From: JAFDWI01 sp964544305
GTDB lineage: Bacteria > Actinomycetota > Acidimicrobiia > Acidimicrobiales > Iamiaceae
DNA length: 52,220 nt
Reading direction: 5' to 3'
Assembly (NCBI GenBank): GCA_964544305.1
Contig: CAZJAZ010000014.1
Span: forward strand, 1-52,220
The notes below the pieces were generated by a model. That model had not been told where the DNA came from, searched no databases, and saw only the letters and a program-made list of their open reading frames with translations. The position numbers were made by a program, and so were the translations under genes. Below are positions 51,174-52,220 of this stretch, piece after piece; the stretch's first letter is position 1; every line of letters begins with the position of its first letter.

Positions 51174-52220
51174 CCTGGCATCATTGACCACGCTGGGCGT
51201 GGGCGGTGGCGCGCAACGGTTTTTTTCGATTCGTCGCAGGGAAGAAGTCATCGCCACGTTTGCGGTTGCGGACCTACGCGGCGAGCCGGTCACCGTGCTT
51301 GGCGGTGGATCAAACGTGGTCGTTTCTGATGCCGGGCTCGACGGGACAGTTGTGCAAATCTCCGGCGGGGCGACGGGCGTGCGCCATATCGGTGACGACG
51401 TCATCGAGTTCACCGTGGACGCGGGTGTGAACTGGGATACGTTCGTGGCCGCAACCGTCGATGCTGGCGCAGCCGGTTTCGAACTGCTTAGTGGCATTCC
51501 TGGCACCGTTGGGGCTGCACCGGTGCAAAACATTGCGGCGTACGGGCAACAGGTGTGCGATGGCATCGCCGGGATTGGTGTGTACGACCGGCACAGTGGT
51601 CTGATTGGCGAAGTTCCACCCTCCGAGTGCGGTTTTGGGTATCGCACGAGTCGATTCAAAGATGGTGATTGGACGGGTCGGGCAACGATCACCCATGTTC
51701 GATTTCGCCTGCAGCGTGCTGCCTCAAATCCTCCCCCGCCCCCGACCTATGGGGATCTTCAGCGCTGGTTTGAGGCGAGCGGAGCTGACTCGAGTGATTT
51801 GGCAACGCGTCGCGCCGCCACGCTGGCGGTACGACGCGCAAAGTCGATGGTGCTCGATGCCGATGATCCGATGTCGCGCAGTGCCGGCTCGTTTTTTATG
51901 AATCCAACGGTGCCTTCCGCCGTTGCTGATGATTTGATCGAAACGTTCGCGCACGACGGCTTGAACGTGACCTATCTCGAAGGTCAACGCCAGAACAATC
52001 CCGACGACTTAACGCGGCGAATTCCCGCGGCGTTGCTGTTAGTCCAAGCCGGGTTCCGGCCCGGCGACACCTGGGGGCCAGTCCAGTTGTCAACCAAACA
52101 TGTGCTCGCAATCGTTGCTCGTAATGGCGCAAGTGCTGACGACATTTGGCAGTTATCGTGGCTCATTCGCAAGCGCGTCGAAGCAGAGTCGGGCGTGACC
52201 TTGCACTGTGAGCCACAGTT
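51166..52220 (+). CDS. murB: UDP-N-acetylenolpyruvoylglucosamine reductase MurB, 3' end cut by window edge
   Basis: The frame is open to the window end (351 codons). MurB reduces enolpyruvyl-UDP-GlcNAc to UDP-MurNAc for peptidoglycan synthesis. It shows the FAD-binding VLGGGSNVVVSDAG, LSGIPGTVGAAPVQNIAAYG, the GFGYRTSRFK region and the catalytic Ser segment SAGSFFMNP. At this length little of the protein should be missing. The ATG at 51166 overlaps the end of the preceding gene. Confidence 0.94.
   Translation, partial: MTDLASLTTLGVGGGAQRFFSIRRREEVIATFAVADLRGEPVTVLGGGSNVVVSDAGLDGTVVQISGGATGVRHIGDDVIEFTVDAGVNWDTFVAATVDAGAAGFELLSGIPGTVGAAPVQNIAAYGQQVCDGIAGIGVYDRHSGLIGEVPPSECGFGYRTSRFKDGDWTGRATITHVRFRLQRAASNPPPPPTYGDLQRWFEASGADSSDLATRRAATLAVRRAKSMVLDADDPMSRSAGSFFMNPTVPSAVADDLIETFAHDGLNVTYLEGQRQNNPDDLTRRIPAALLLVQAGFRPGDTWGPVQLSTKHVLAIVARNGASADDIWQLSWLIRKRVEAESGVTLHCEPQ

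Noticed and set aside
1..52220. CRISPR arrays, rRNA or tRNA genes, insertion sequences
   Set aside because: No regularly spaced repeats, no rRNA-like or complete tRNA-like sequence, and no transposase gene with terminal repeats were found on reading both strands; a tool-based scan would be needed to exclude short elements.

Overview
The window looks like a draft-genome or metagenome scaffold (one run of exactly 100 N at 1223-1322) from an actinobacterium, most likely class Acidimicrobiia (Ilumatobacter-like). The evidence is actinobacterial signature genes (a WhiB1-type regulator convergent with a PdtaS-type histidine kinase, a DUF3107 protein, an Rv3679/Rv3680-type ATPase pair, a SCO1664-family protein beside an MSMEG_4193-like phosphatase, a class E-like sortase, an LCP-family protein), a moderately high GC content by eye, abundant fatty-acid and ETF genes, and a complete mycofactocin locus. 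The taxonomic call is inference.

Layout. 1-5.2 kb (minus strand): a partial LCP wall-polymer transferase, a gap-interrupted secreted PD40 protein, an acyl-CoA dehydrogenase, then a tightly packed lipoprotein, family-5 uracil-DNA glycosylase and cytochrome P450 block. 5.4-7.4 kb (plus): an atypical receiver-like protein behind a strong promoter that implies a leaderless GTG start, a histidine phosphatase and the SCO1664-family protein. 7.4-15.3 kb: general etfBA, lipid kinase, glycerophosphodiesterase, whiB1, pdtaS, the ArsA-like ATPase pair and DUF3107. 15.3-17.5 kb: a graveyard of toxin-antitoxin modules (mntA with a hepT broken by a stop codon; a vapB with an in-frame stop joined to the C-terminal half of vapC), plus small lipoproteins. 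18.2-26 kb: cysteine desulfurase, then a complete System I cytochrome c maturation operon ccmABCDEFGHI read leftwards. 26-29.8 kb: sortase, enoyl-CoA hydratase, ABC-F protein.

29.9-43.7 kb is the most interesting part. Two converging operons carry mycofactocin biosynthesis. The plus-strand operon is FGGY sugar kinase, small membrane protein, mycofactocin-type SDR and glycosyltransferase mftF. The minus-strand operon is mftA (a 37-residue precursor ending IDGMCGVY), mftB, mftC, two OYE/FadH-type Fe-S flavoenzymes, an EtfA-like protein, a FixC-like flavoprotein, a FixX-like ferredoxin, an EtfB-like protein and mftE. All seven junctions from mftC to mftE are 4-base overlaps. The set EtfB+EtfA+FixC+FixX is the composition of a FixABCX complex embedded in a redox-cofactor operon. 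No mftD is visible. The two operons collide at a perfect 26-bp palindrome lying inside both reading frames.

43.9-52.2 kb: a secreted DUF4214 protein, an NDMA-type (mycofactocin-dependent family) alcohol dehydrogenase, a TetR regulator and an acyl-CoA dehydrogenase that share a matching operator (GTTAC-N6-GTAAC), cysS, an unusual metallo-beta-lactamase-Rieske fusion, and the start of murB. A plausible overall picture is inference: mycofactocin-dependent SDR and ADH enzymes oxidise alcohols or polyols, and the ETF/FixCX/OYE proteins re-oxidise the carrier towards quinone or ferredoxin. The fatty-acid oxidation genes elsewhere in the window use the ordinary etfBA pair.
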